From: an uncultured Campylobacter sp.
Lineage (GTDB): Bacteria > Campylobacterota > Campylobacteria > Campylobacterales > Campylobacteraceae
Assembly: GCF_938018145.1 (NCBI RefSeq)
Contig: NZ_CALIII010000340.1
Coordinates: 1-7,335 of the forward strand
Direction of reading: 5' to 3'
DNA length: 7,335 nt
Under the pieces are notes generated by a model that saw only the letters and a program-made list of their open reading frames with translations, ran no database searches and was not told the origin of the DNA. Positions 1 through 7,238 of this stretch are shown here, in pieces. The translations under genes were made by a program, and so were the position numbers. Each line of letters starts with the position of its first letter. Position 1 is the first letter of the stretch.

Positions 1-1400
1 CGGAGGAGCGCCGATCAGACGCGAAACGGAAAACTTTTCCATATATTCGCTCATGTCGATTCGCGTAAGCGATTTTTCATCGTTGAACAAAAAGTCCGCA
101 AGCGTTTTTGCAAGTTCGGTTTTTCCGACGCCGGTCGGACCGATAAACAAAAAGCTTCCGAGCGGACGGTTCGGGTCGCTCAAGCCGGAGCGGTTTCTAC
201 GGATCGCGTCCGAAACGACTTGCACCGCATCGTTCTGTCCGATAACGCGCTTATGCAGCACGGATTCGAGCTGCAAATATTTTTGCTTTTCGCTCGACAA
301 CATCTTCGTAACGGGGATTCCCGTCCACTCGCTGACGACGCGCGCGATATCTTCTTCGGTCACTTCCTGCCGCAAAAGCGATTCGCGTCCGCCCTCTTTT
401 TTGCTTCCGGCTTCCGCCGCGGCGGAAAGTTCCTTTTGCAATTCGGGAATGATGCTGTATTTCAATTCGGCGGCTTTCGCGAGGTTTCCTTCGCGCGTAT
501 ATTTTTCTTCATTGAAGCGCGCCTGTTCGAGTTTTTCTTTGACGTCGCGGCTCTTGTTGATATCGGCTTTTTCGTTTTGCCACTGCAGCTTCATCGCATC
601 GCGTTTTACCGAAAGATCGGCAAGCTCTTTTTCGAGTTTTGCAAGCCGCTCTTTCGACGCTTCGTCGTCTTCTTTTGCGAGCGACTGTTTTTCGATGGAC
701 AACTGCATGATTTTCCGTTCGATTTGATCGAGTTCGGTCGGCTGGCTTTCGATTTCCATTTTGAGCCGGCTCATCGCTTCATCGACGAGGTCGATCGCTT
801 TGTCGGGCATAAAACGGTTCGTGATATAGCGGTTGCTGAGGACAGCCGCCGCGACGAGCGCTTCGTCGTCGATCCGCACGCCGTGGTGAATTTCGTATTT
901 TTCGCGCAGACCGCGAAGGATCGCGATCGTATCTTCGACCGACGGCTCCGAACAATAGACAGGCTGAAAGCGCCTCTCGAGCGCCGCATCCTTTTCGATG
1001 TATTTCCGATATTCGTCGAGCGTCGTCGCTCCGATCGCGCGAAGCTCTCCGCGGGCAAGCACCGGTTTTAATAAATTCGAAGCGTCCATAGAACCTTCGG
1101 ATGCGCCCGCACCGACGATCGTATGCAGTTCGTCGATAAAGAGCACGATCTGTCCTTGGCTTTTTTGCACTTCCGTGATGACGGCTTTAAGGCGCTCTTC
1201 GAATTCTCCTCGGAATTTCGCACCTGCGACAAGAGAACCCAAATCGAGGGCGAGGAGGCGCTTGTTTTTCAAGCTTTCGGGAACGTCGCCCGATGCGATG
1301 CGGCGGGCAAGTCCTTCGACGATTGCGGTTTTTCCGACGCCCGGCTCGCCGATGAGTACGGGATTGTTTTTCGTACGCCGGCAAAGCACTTGCATGACGC
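1..1400 (-). other. Foreign-composition segment of clpB (spirochaete-like)
   Basis: In-frame codons 1-1380 (460 codons) contain no CTA and no ATA, and only two TTA. The remaining 196 codons (1381-1968) contain seven CTA, five ATA and six TTA, like the other genes of the window. The foreign part favours CTC, CTT, TTG, ATC, GCG, GAC and TCG. The last Campylobacter-style codons, ATA and AGG, lie at 1407-1402, and the foreign style is clear by about 1380, so the join falls between about 1402 and 1375 (residues 189-198), just before the first Walker A. Features such as [11 protein letters not shown] and the wording of the middle domain recall Treponema ClpB, though Bacteroidetes-like origin is not excluded. 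The edges are approximate. It could be an assembly chimera or a recombination tract. Confidence 0.8.
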
Positions 1401-1968
1401 GCCTTATCTCTTCGTCACGCCCGATGACTGGATCTAGTTCCTTATTTAGCGCCTTTGCAGTTAGATCGATGCCGTATTTCTCCAAACTATCTAGCGTCTC
1501 GTCGCCGGTTTGGCTGTCTATCTTGCGCCCTGCCCTTATACTTTCTAAATTTTTGCGGATTTCTAAAACGTCGGTAAATTTGCCTAAAATTTGCTTGATC
1601 TCAGGCAGCTCAAGCGCCGAGATAATCCACGTATCCACCGCGATATAGCTATCTCCTAGGCTCACCATCAGAGCTTTTGCGCTTTCAAGAGAGTTTATGA
1701 GCTCCTTTGAAATTTGCACGTTTTCCTTGCTCACGTTTGAGCTTGTAGGTAACTGTGCGGTTTTGCTTTTTACTTCGAGCTCGACCGCGTCCTTGCCGAC
1801 GTTCATTTTGTTAAAGACTTGGTTTAGCAGCGAGCCGCTATCTGCAACCAGCGCCCAAAGCAAATGAAGCGGAAATGTTTGCGGATTTTTCGCGTGTATC
1901 GCTAGCGCGACGCCCTTTTCTACCAGCTCTTGCATTTGCGCGGTTAAATTTTCGCCTAAATTCGCCAT
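1..1968 (-). CDS. clpB: ClpB disaggregase, 5' part only (656 codons), mosaic
   Basis: ClpB is a cytoplasmic hexameric AAA+ chaperone that, with DnaK/DnaJ/GrpE, pulls proteins out of heat-induced aggregates. The frame is open from ATG (1968-1966) to the window edge; about 200 of the usual ~860 residues are missing, including most of the second ATPase domain. Visible in order: N-domain (about 1-150), first Walker A GEPGVGKT (207-214, Lys213), pore loop GAKFRGEF with Phe252 where E. coli has Tyr251, Walker B FIDELH (277-282, Glu280), arginine fingers ALERRF (Arg332, Arg333), Leu/Glu/Lys-rich coiled-coil middle domain (about 410-525), WTGIPV, second Walker A GPTGVGKT (610-617, Lys616), then [10 protein letters not shown] at the edge. 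The start is supported by GGAG (1977-1974 on the minus strand) five bases upstream. Residues 1 to about 190 have Campylobacter-type codons and sequence; the rest is foreign in style (see separate entry). Family identity is certain; integrity of the gene as one natural unit is not. Confidence 0.95.
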   Translation of the reverse strand, partial: MANLGENLTAQMQELVEKGVALAIHAKNPQTFPLHLLWALVADSGSLLNQVFNKMNVGKDAVELEVKSKTAQLPTSSNVSKENVQISKELINSLESAKALMVSLGDSYIAVDTWIISALELPEIKQILGKFTDVLEIRKNLESIRAGRKIDSQTGDETLDSLEKYGIDLTAKALNKELDPVIGRDEEIRRVMQVLCRRTKNNPVLIGEPGVGKTAIVEGLARRIASGDVPESLKNKRLLALDLGSLVAGAKFRGEFEERLKAVITEVQKSQGQIVLFIDELHTIVGAGASEGSMDASNLLKPVLARGELRAIGATTLDEYRKYIEKDAALERRFQPVYCSEPSVEDTIAILRGLREKYEIHHGVRIDDEALVAAAVLSNRYITNRFMPDKAIDLVDEAMSRLKMEIESQPTELDQIERKIMQLSIEKQSLAKEDDEASKERLAKLEKELADLSVKRDAMKLQWQNEKADINKSRDVKEKLEQARFNEEKYTREGNLAKAAELKYSIIPELQKELSAAAEAGSKKEGGRESLLRQEVTEEDIARVVSEWTGIPVTKMLSSEKQKYLQLESVLHKRVIGQNDAVQVVSDAIRRNRSGLSDPNRPLGSFLFIGPTGVGKTELAKTLADFLFNDEKSLTRIDMSEYMEKFSVSRLIGAPP

Positions 1969-1996
1969 TTTTTCTCCTTTAGTTTATATTGACCGT

Positions 1997-2025
1997 ATTA
2001 TATAACTTTAGTCGATTATTGTCAA
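1997..2025 (-). promoter_or_regulatory. clpB sigma-70 promoter, consensus match
   Basis: On the minus strand TTGACA (2025-2020) is followed by exactly 17 bases and then TATAAT (2002-1997). Both hexamers are perfect matches to the housekeeping consensus, which is unusual in Campylobacter, where the -35 box is usually poorly conserved. Transcription would begin near 1990 and leave an untranslated leader of about 22 bases carrying the GGAG ribosome binding site. A very strong core promoter under a repressor (see the operator overlapping it) is the expected design for a heat-shock gene. Confidence 0.8.
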
Positions 2026-2026
2026 G
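2006..2026 (-). promoter_or_regulatory. Probable HspR operator (HAIR-like) at clpB promoter
   Basis: The minus strand reads CTTGACA, seven bases (ATAATCG), then ACTAAAG. The HAIR consensus bound by the MerR-type heat-shock repressor HspR is CTTGAGT-N7-ACTCAAG, so 11 of 14 arm positions match and the spacing is exact. HspR is known to repress clpB in Campylobacter and Helicobacter relatives. The site covers the -35 hexamer and most of the -35/-10 spacer, so bound repressor would block RNA polymerase. The -35 itself forces some of the match (TTGA), so the right arm and spacing carry most of the weight. Confidence 0.6.
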
Positions 2027-2110
2027 TTATCTAAGTAGTACAATATAAATACTTACGAAATAAAGTTAAATTTTATTAAATCTTTTATCCTATTTTTAGG
2101 CAAATTTAAC

Positions 2111-2116
2111 TAAAAT
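2111..2116 (+). promoter_or_regulatory. Candidate -10 box for the ctp-pur-plsC gene string
   Basis: TAAAAT lies 30 bases upstream of the ctp start codon and is preceded by a T-rich tract (2082-2098), the usual layout of Campylobacter sigma-70 promoters, which rely on a -10 box and upstream T stretches rather than a -35 box. Transcription would start near 2122. No other -10-like site sits as well between the ctp start and the divergent clpB promoter, but the region is AT-rich and chance matches are easy. Confidence 0.4.
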
Positions 2117-2134
2117 AGCCCCACTTAAAAAGGC

Positions 2135-2140
2135 AGGAGA
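2135..2140 (+). promoter_or_regulatory. Ribosome binding site that fixes the TTG start of ctp
   Basis: AGGAGA ends six bases before TTG at 2147. The nearest ATG, at 2162, would be 21 bases away and would trim the basic end of the signal peptide. The spacing therefore supports the TTG start. Confidence 0.75.
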
Positions 2141-2146
2141 TTAACT

Positions 2147-3451
2147 TTGAATAAAAAAAAGATGTTTTTGTTTTCGAGCGTTGCGGGCGCGATGATTTTC
2201 GGAGCGGTTTTTAGCGCAAATTTAAATGCTAAAGCCACCGAGGACGGCTCAAATTCTAAACTACAATCGCTCTCTAAACTTACAAAAACCATTTCTACTA
2301 TCGAAAAATATTATGTTGATGATTTACAGTTTAAAGAGATCGTGGATAAGGCCATAGAGGGGCTTTTAAACAACCTTGACGCGCATTCTGGATTTTTAAA
2401 CGAAAAGGCATTTAAAGATATGCAGGTGCAGACAAACGGCGAATTTGGCGGTCTTGGTATAACCGTCGGTATGAAAGACGGTGCGCTAACGGTCATCTCA
2501 CCTATCGAAAATACGCCTGCGGATAAAGCCGGCATAAAAAGCGGCGACATCATCCTTCGCATCGACGGCAATACGACCCTAGGCACCACCATAGACGAAG
2601 CGGTCAATAAAATGCGCGGCAAACCAAAGACGCCTATTACGATAACTATCGTGCGAAAAGGCGAGCAAAAGCCGTTTGACGTCAAGCTCGTGCGCGACAT
2701 CATCTCAGTCGAGTCCGTTTACGCAAAGATGATCGAAAAAGACAACATCCTCTATCTTCGCGTGACAAATTTTGACAAGCACGTAACCGAAAAGGCCGAG
2801 GAATTTATCAAAAAATATCCAAAAGCCGAGGGTATCGTACTAGACCTTCGCAATAATCCGGGCGGACTTTTAAACCAAGCGGTCGGACTAACGAATTTGT
2901 TTATAGATAGCGGCGTGATCGTATCTCAAAAGGGCAGAAACGAGAGCGAAAATAGCGAATTTAAAGCCGCAAGAGCAAATAAAATCACAAATTTACCGCT
3001 AGCTGTACTAGTTAACGGCGGAAGCGCGAGCGCGAGCGAGATCGTGAGCGGATCGTTGCAAGATCACAAACGCGCCGTCGTTATCGGCGAAAAGACGTTC
3101 GGTAAAGGCAGCGTACAGATCATCCTTCCAGTCGACGACAAAGAGGCTATCCGCCTAACTATCGCGCGCTACTATTTGCCGAGTGGCCGCACTATACAAG
3201 CAACTGGCGTGGAGCCTGATATCGTCGTATTTCCGGGCAAGGTGCCACAACAAGACGAAAATGCGTTTTCTATAAAAGAGAGCGAACTAAAAAAACACCT
3301 AACCAACGAACTAAGTAAAATCGACGGCAACGGCGATAAAAACGCGACCAAAACCGCCGACAACAAAAAGATAATAACCGAGGCTAACGTAAACGACGAT
3401 ATACAGCTAAAATCGGCGATTGACGCGATCAAAATTTTACAGCTAAAATAA
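2147..3451 (+). CDS. ctp: S41 family C-terminal processing peptidase, secreted
   Basis: A serine protease of the CtpA/CtpB/Prc group that acts in the periplasm, recognising C-terminal tails of substrates through a PDZ domain. The 434-residue protein begins with a signal peptide: Lys-rich start, hydrophobic stretch about 7-24 and a likely cut near LNAKA (26-30). The PDZ domain spans about 97-183 ([11 protein letters not shown], then [14 protein letters not shown]). The S41 protease domain follows, with LDLRNNPGG (232-240), the nucleophile in GGSASASE (Ser295) and the general base in TFGKGSVQ (Lys320, with Gln324), separated by 25 residues as in Prc and CtpB. The tail after about 366 is hydrophilic and not conserved. 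Translation starts at TTG. It is the first gene of the rightward string, divergent from clpB, with purC 11 bases after its stop. It equals C. jejuni Cj0511 by position. The physiological substrate is unknown. Confidence 0.93.
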   Translation: MNKKKMFLFSSVAGAMIFGAVFSANLNAKATEDGSNSKLQSLSKLTKTISTIEKYYVDDLQFKEIVDKAIEGLLNNLDAHSGFLNEKAFKDMQVQTNGEFGGLGITVGMKDGALTVISPIENTPADKAGIKSGDIILRIDGNTTLGTTIDEAVNKMRGKPKTPITITIVRKGEQKPFDVKLVRDIISVESVYAKMIEKDNILYLRVTNFDKHVTEKAEEFIKKYPKAEGIVLDLRNNPGGLLNQAVGLTNLFIDSGVIVSQKGRNESENSEFKAARANKITNLPLAVLVNGGSASASEIVSGSLQDHKRAVVIGEKTFGKGSVQIILPVDDKEAIRLTIARYYLPSGRTIQATGVEPDIVVFPGKVPQQDENAFSIKESELKKHLTNELSKIDGNGDKNATKTADNKKIITEANVNDDIQLKSAIDAIKILQLK

Positions 3452-3462
3452 GGAGTGCAAAA

Positions 3463-4179
3463 ATGCAAAAAAAAGAGCTGATCTACGAAGGCAAGGGAAA
3501 AAAGATGTTCGCAACGGACGATGCGGACCTGCTAATAGCGGAATTTAAAGACGATCTAACCGCCTTTGATGCGCAAAAAAGAGGTAACGAAGCGGGCAAG
3601 GGCGCGCTGAATAATAAAATTTCGACGCAGCTTTTTCATCTTTTAAAAGAAAAAGGCATCCCGACTCACCTGGTCGAAACCCTAAGCGACACCGAACAGC
3701 TCGTGAAAAAATGCGAAATCATCCCGCTTGAAGTGGTCGTGAGAAACATCGCAACCGGCTCGCTTACAAAGCGCCTCGCGATAAAAGAAGGCACGGTTTT
3801 GTCGTTTCCATTGGTAGAGTTTTACTACAAAAACGACGACCTACACGATCCGCTCGTAAACGACGAACACTGTCTAATTATGGGCCTAGTTAAGAGCGAA
3901 AACGACCTTGACAGACTAAAACACATGGGCCGCGAGATAAACGCTATCCTCTTTAAATTTTTCGCAGACAGAAACTTAAAATTAGTCGATTTTAAAGTCG
4001 AATTCGGTGTCGATAAGGACGGAAATATCCTGCTAGCAGACGAGATCAGCCCAGATAGCTGCCGCTTTTGGGACGCAACTACGAACGAAAAACTTGACAA
4101 AGACAGATTTCGCCAGGATCTTGGCAACGTAAAAGTCGCCTACGAAGAAGTTTTAAAAAGAATTTTATCTAAGGTTTAA
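3463..4179 (+). CDS. purC: SAICAR synthetase (purine biosynthesis)
   Basis: Phosphoribosylaminoimidazole-succinocarboxamide synthase joins CAIR and aspartate using ATP, the step after CAIR formation in de novo IMP synthesis, in the cytoplasm. The 238-residue length is typical of the short bacterial form. Visible motifs: YEGKGKKMF (8-16, nucleotide loop), [14 protein letters not shown] (28-41), the first family signature [14 protein letters not shown] (87-100) and the second, LADEISPDS (191-199), followed by CRFWD. No key residue looks lost. AGGAG at 3451-3455 precedes the ATG. It sits 11 bases after ctp and one base before purS, so it is probably co-transcribed and translationally close to both. 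Confidence 0.97.
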   Translation: MQKKELIYEGKGKKMFATDDADLLIAEFKDDLTAFDAQKRGNEAGKGALNNKISTQLFHLLKEKGIPTHLVETLSDTEQLVKKCEIIPLEVVVRNIATGSLTKRLAIKEGTVLSFPLVEFYYKNDDLHDPLVNDEHCLIMGLVKSENDLDRLKHMGREINAILFKFFADRNLKLVDFKVEFGVDKDGNILLADEISPDSCRFWDATTNEKLDKDRFRQDLGNVKVAYEEVLKRILSKV

Positions 4180-4180
4180 A

Positions 4181-4441
4181 ATGAAAGCTATCATCAACGT
4201 ATCCCTAAAAAACGGCGTTTTAGACCCGCAAGGAAAGGCCGTCGAGCACGCACTCGGCTCACTTGGATTTAATAACGTAAGCGGCGTGCGAATAGGCAAA
4301 CAAATCGTGCTTGACATAGACGCCGCAAGCAAAGACGAAGCGCGCAAGGAGCTCACCAAAATGTGCGAAGAACTGCTCGCAAACACCGTCATCGAGGACT
4401 ACGAGATAAATTTGAACGATAAATGCGAGAGCGCAAAATGA
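4181..4441 (+). CDS. purS: FGAM synthase subunit PurS
   Basis: PurS is the small subunit that bridges PurQ (ammonia source) and the small type PurL (FGAM-forming ATPase) in organisms lacking the large single-chain PurL; it has no catalysis of its own. The protein has 86 residues, usual for the family, with the typical opening KAIINVSLKNGVLDPQGKAV, then LGF and VRIGKQIVLDI (37-47), and an ECEE-like helix MCEELLANTVIEDYEI (61-76). Its ATG is one base after the purC stop, and its stop overlaps the purQ start as ATGA (4438-4441). The presence of purS implies a separate small purL elsewhere in the genome; none is in this window. Confidence 0.95.
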   Translation: MKAIINVSLKNGVLDPQGKAVEHALGSLGFNNVSGVRIGKQIVLDIDAASKDEARKELTKMCEELLANTVIEDYEINLNDKCESAK

Positions 4442-5103
4442 AAGTCGCCATCGTTTTGTTTCCAGGCACGAACTGCGAGCAAGATACAAAGTACGCCTTT
4501 GAGCTTTTGGGTTGCCAGACGCAGATAATCTGGCACAAAGAAAGCGAGATAAATGCCGATCTTATCGTGCTTCCAGGCGGATTTAGCTACGGCGACTACT
4601 TGCGCACGGCAGCTATCGCTAAATTTAGCCCCGCGATGAGCGCGGTCGTAAAACACGCCCAAAAAGGCGGATACGTGCTTGGAATTTGCAACGGCTTTCA
4701 GATGCTGTGCGAGCTAAAACTGCTTGCAGGCGCGATGAGACGAAACGAAAATTTAAGCTTCATCTCAAAATACCACTATCTAAAAGTGATCTCAAACGCA
4801 AATAAATTTCTATCAAATTTGAGCGTCGGCGAGGTCGTAAACATCCCGATCGCTCACGGCGAGGGTAACTTTTACGCCGACGAAGCGACGCTAAAAGGCC
4901 TCTACGACAACGATCAGGTGCTGCTAAAATACTGCGACGCAAACGGCGCAGAGCTAAATCCAAACGGTTCGGTCGATGCCATAGCTGGAATTTGCGATAA
5001 GAGCAAAAAGATATTCGGCCTCATGCCTCACCCAGAGCGCGCCTGCGAGAAGTTTTTGGGCACGGACGATGGACTAAAGATGCTAAAAGGGCTAGTTTGC
5101 TAA
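4438..5103 (+). CDS. purQ: FGAM synthase glutaminase subunit PurQ
   Basis: A class I glutamine amidotransferase that releases ammonia from glutamine and passes it to PurL for conversion of FGAR to FGAM. With the chosen start the protein has 221 residues. Motifs: FPGTNCEQD (8-16), LPGGFSYGDYLR (45-56, oxyanion region), nucleophile Cys84 in GICNGFQ, and His198 and Glu200 in MPHPE, completing the triad. I chose ATG 4438, which overlaps the purS stop by four bases and gives the usual family beginning MKVAIV. An in-frame ATG at 4423 would only add MRERK, which is the out-of-frame end of purS and not family-like. The next gene begins within its last codons. Confidence 0.96.
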   Translation: MKVAIVLFPGTNCEQDTKYAFELLGCQTQIIWHKESEINADLIVLPGGFSYGDYLRTAAIAKFSPAMSAVVKHAQKGGYVLGICNGFQMLCELKLLAGAMRRNENLSFISKYHYLKVISNANKFLSNLSVGEVVNIPIAHGEGNFYADEATLKGLYDNDQVLLKYCDANGAELNPNGSVDAIAGICDKSKKIFGLMPHPERACEKFLGTDDGLKMLKGLVC

Positions 5104-6449
5104 AGCCCTTTTTAGCCTTTTTTACTATATTTGTTTTAGCTTGCACAGCCACTGAGCCTAGCGTATTTGATATGATGGGCGACGAGCAAAGCCAAAAAGT
5201 GATCAAGCCTGCTCCGCAAACGCCCGCGCAAAAGCCAAATTTACAAAACAGAGCGCCGAGCACACAAAATAGAACTCCAAGCCAGACGCAAAGCACGACC
5301 ACTCAAAACAGAACTCCTGTAGCTCAAAGCCAAGCCGTAAGCAACCAAGGCGGTACGCATCTACGTCAACCTATCCCGCAAAATATCGCTCCTACGAACG
5401 AGCCCGAGTTAAATTTAAAAGACAGCCAGCTCTACGAGCGCGTGCAGCCAAACGACATCATCATCAAGGCTTTAAACGCGCCAAAGCAAGTCTACGTCGG
5501 GCAAATTTTTAGCTTTACGCTCTCGGTCGATATCCAGGATAATATCGCAGTAGATCTGCAAACCATCTTGCCTGAAACCGAAAATCTAAAATGGCTAAGC
5601 TCAAATTTGCGCTGGGATAACGACGGTAAAGGGGTTTACAAGGCTCAAATTTACGCCGAGGCCTCCGCCGAGGCCGTGCAAAATCCAAAAATCACGGTAA
5701 ATTTAAAGCGCAACGGCGAGTTTTTCCAGACGGCAAATTTGACGCTTTCGCTACCTAAAATTGTAGCGCTAAAAAGCGGCGAGAAATACAACCACGTCGT
5801 CGCTCAAAATCTCGAAGTCAAAAAATACAAAACCAATAAATTCGACGATAAAAATCTCATCATGATCGTCGAAGTAAACGCGCAAAAAGGCAATATCGCG
5901 GATTTTTTCATCGAGGATAAGGACATCATCAAGCAAGGTGTGGACTCCACAAGCGGAGAATTTGACGCACAAAGCGGATATTATTTTGCGATATTTTCGC
6001 CTGAAAAAACCTCGATAGATTTTAACTACTTTAGCCTGGCTAAAAAAGATTTCGTGAGCTTTTCGCTCCCGGTAGTCGTAGAAGACGACGAGATCAGCAC
6101 GCAAATCGGGCTAAATCCAAAGCAAAGCAAATTTGAAATTTACAAAAATATCGGAGTTTACGCGCTTTTTGGTATATTTTTGATCACGTTTTTGTTTAAG
6201 CGCGACGCGATATTCCTCGTCGTCGTGGTCGGCCTTGGAGCCTATATCCTTTATAGCTACAACCCGTTTGGCGGCGCGACGCTAAGACAAAACATAAACG
6301 TAAAAATTTTACCTACGCAAAACTCGAGCGTATTTTATACCTCAAAAGCGGAGGAAAAGATCGAGATCCTCGGCGAGCGCGAGGACTACGTCAAAATTTT
6401 ACTAGACGACGGCAAGATAGGCTGGGTGAAAAAAGATGATATTTTCTAG
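5097..6449 (+). CDS. Membrane-anchored protein with BatD-like region and C-terminal SH3 domain
   Basis: Function unknown; position matches C. jejuni Cj0515. The 450-residue protein starts at TTG inside the end of purQ (7-base overlap), with AAGG at 5087-5090 as likely binding site. It opens with a short signal, FLAFFTIFVLAC, whose Cys16 could be a lipid site although the box is imperfect. Residues about 33-100 form a Gln/Pro/Thr/Asn-rich linker with three QNR(A/T)P copies (50-54, 57-61, 70-74). Residues about 119-225 have a beta-rich, Ig-like look (APKQVYVGQIFSFTL), resembling BatD-type proteins; this is inference. A second beta-rich part reaches about 335. Two membrane segments (351-367 and 372-388), joined by KRDA, form a hairpin. 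The tail, about 397-450, is a bacterial SH3 domain ending GKIGWVKKDDIF. The layout suggests a periplasmic body with an envelope-binding or partner-binding tail. plsC starts inside its last codons. Confidence 0.85.
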   Translation: MLKPFLAFFTIFVLACTATEPSVFDMMGDEQSQKVIKPAPQTPAQKPNLQNRAPSTQNRTPSQTQSTTTQNRTPVAQSQAVSNQGGTHLRQPIPQNIAPTNEPELNLKDSQLYERVQPNDIIIKALNAPKQVYVGQIFSFTLSVDIQDNIAVDLQTILPETENLKWLSSNLRWDNDGKGVYKAQIYAEASAEAVQNPKITVNLKRNGEFFQTANLTLSLPKIVALKSGEKYNHVVAQNLEVKKYKTNKFDDKNLIMIVEVNAQKGNIADFFIEDKDIIKQGVDSTSGEFDAQSGYYFAIFSPEKTSIDFNYFSLAKKDFVSFSLPVVVEDDEISTQIGLNPKQSKFEIYKNIGVYALFGIFLITFLFKRDAIFLVVVVGLGAYILYSYNPFGGATLRQNINVKILPTQNSSVFYTSKAEEKIEILGEREDYVKILLDDGKIGWVKKDDIF

Positions 6450-7122
6450 GATAAAGGCCGCGTATTTCGCGGTCGAGTTTCTGATCAGCATACTTTTGGT
6501 CGTGTTTTTCATGTGGCTTTTTAAAAAGCACATTCACGGCGTGAGAAAAATTTGGGGTAGGAGCCAGCGATTTTTCGGGTTTTATTCGCTCGAAGTCGTC
6601 GGCAACTTCGACGAGCGGGCGAATATGGTCATTATGAACCACCAAAGCATGCTAGATATCGTCGTTTTAGAGGAAGTCTATCCTAAAAATCTCTGCTGGA
6701 TCGCTAAAAAAGAGATCGCCGACCTGCCAGTGATCGGTCAGATTATCCACGTGCCGCAAATGATCTCAGTCGAGCGCGAAAATAAACGCTCGCTCATCAA
6801 GCTCGTAAAAGACGCGCAGGACCGCGTCGAAAAGGGGCGCGTGCTGGCGATTTTCCCCGAGGGAACGCGCTCGCACTCAAGGGAGCTTTTGCCGTTTAAG
6901 GGCGGTGCGAAAATCATCGCCGACAAGCTAAATCTAAAAATCCAGCCCATCGTGATCACGGATTCGGATATCTTGGATGTGAAAAATTTTAGCTTTAAAA
7001 ACGGCAAAATCAAAATCATCTGCCTAGATCTAATCGATACCGCCGATCCCGAGTGGCTAGAAAACGCAAGGGTGAAAATGCAAGAAACGCTAGATAACGA
7101 GAGGCAAAAAGCGGCGGTCTAA
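6436..7122 (+). CDS. plsC: 1-acyl-sn-glycerol-3-phosphate acyltransferase (PlsC family)
   Basis: Transfers an acyl group to lysophosphatidic acid to make phosphatidic acid, the precursor of membrane phospholipids, at the inner face of the inner membrane. The 228-residue protein has an N-terminal membrane segment (about 9-29), the catalytic HX4D motif in NHQSMLD (His69, Asp74), a second motif region in PQMISVERENKRS (107-119), FPEGTRS (140-146, phosphate binding), and PIVI (171-174). The order and spacing fit the family. Its ATG overlaps the preceding gene by 14 bases, with only a weak GGG/GAAAAAAG upstream, which suggests translational coupling. It is the last gene of the packed string. Activity on other lysophospholipids cannot be excluded from sequence. 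Confidence 0.92.
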   Translation: MIFSRIKAAYFAVEFLISILLVVFFMWLFKKHIHGVRKIWGRSQRFFGFYSLEVVGNFDERANMVIMNHQSMLDIVVLEEVYPKNLCWIAKKEIADLPVIGQIIHVPQMISVERENKRSLIKLVKDAQDRVEKGRVLAIFPEGTRSHSRELLPFKGGAKIIADKLNLKIQPIVITDSDILDVKNFSFKNGKIKIICLDLIDTADPEWLENARVKMQETLDNERQKAAV

Positions 7123-7140
7123 AACGCCTGTTTTTACGGC

Positions 7141-7162
7141 AAATTTACTCGTGCGTAAATTT
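7141..7162. repeat. Perfect 8-bp inverted repeat with 6-base loop after plsC
   Basis: AAATTTAC (7141-7148), loop TCGTGC, GTAAATTT (7155-7162). It lies 19 bases after the plsC stop. It is AT-rich and not followed by a T run on either strand, so it is a poor intrinsic terminator. It may still mark the 3' end of the string or form part of the leader of the next gene. Confidence 0.6.
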
Positions 7163-7181
7163 AACCTGAAATTGAGTCAAA

Positions 7182-7238
7182 TTTACCGCGAGCAAATTTA
7201 TCTTTTAAGCCCGCAAGCTAAATTTGTCGCCTCGTAAA
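7182..7238. repeat. Extended imperfect stem-loop before the last gene
   Basis: Paired arms: TTTAC (7182-7186) with GTAAA (7234-7238), GCGA (7188-7191) with TCGC (7227-7230), and CAAATTTA (7193-7200) with TAAATTTG (7219-7226). In all 17 base pairs are interrupted by a C opposite CTC and a single bulged G at 7192, with an 18-base loop. The foot lies 12 bases before the AGGAGG of the next gene. A long stem interrupted by small bulges is more like RNA structure than a protein operator. No known riboswitch class is recognised. Confidence 0.5.

Noticed and set aside
53..1648. Long plus-strand open frames opposite clpB
   Set aside because: They are antisense shadows of a GC-rich, codon-biased gene; their translations are Ser/Phe/Arg-rich with no recognisable domain, while the minus strand gives an unbroken ClpB with all motifs in place.
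2032..2055. TAAGTA ... TACTTA inverted repeat between the divergent promoters
   Set aside because: Arms of six bases with a 12-base gap in AT-rich DNA are expected by chance, and it aligns with no promoter element.
1969..2146. CIRCE element (HrcA operator) before clpB
   Set aside because: No TTAGCACTC-N9-GAGTGCTAA-like repeat is present; the only inverted repeat at the promoter fits HAIR.
4423..4437. Upstream ATG for purQ at 4423
   Set aside because: It adds only five residues (MRERK) read out of frame from the end of purS; ATG 4438 gives the family's normal start and the typical ATGA overlap.
5241..5320. QNRTP repeats as PglB N-glycosylation sites
   Set aside because: The Campylobacter sequon needs Asp or Glu two residues before Asn; here that position is not acidic.
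5655..5673. GCCGAGGC direct repeat
   Set aside because: It encodes AEASAEA in frame within the SH3 protein and is explained by local codon repetition.
7123..7165. Intrinsic terminator after plsC
   Set aside because: The hairpin at 7141-7162 is AT-rich and no T run follows it on the plus strand, so a classical terminator is not supported.
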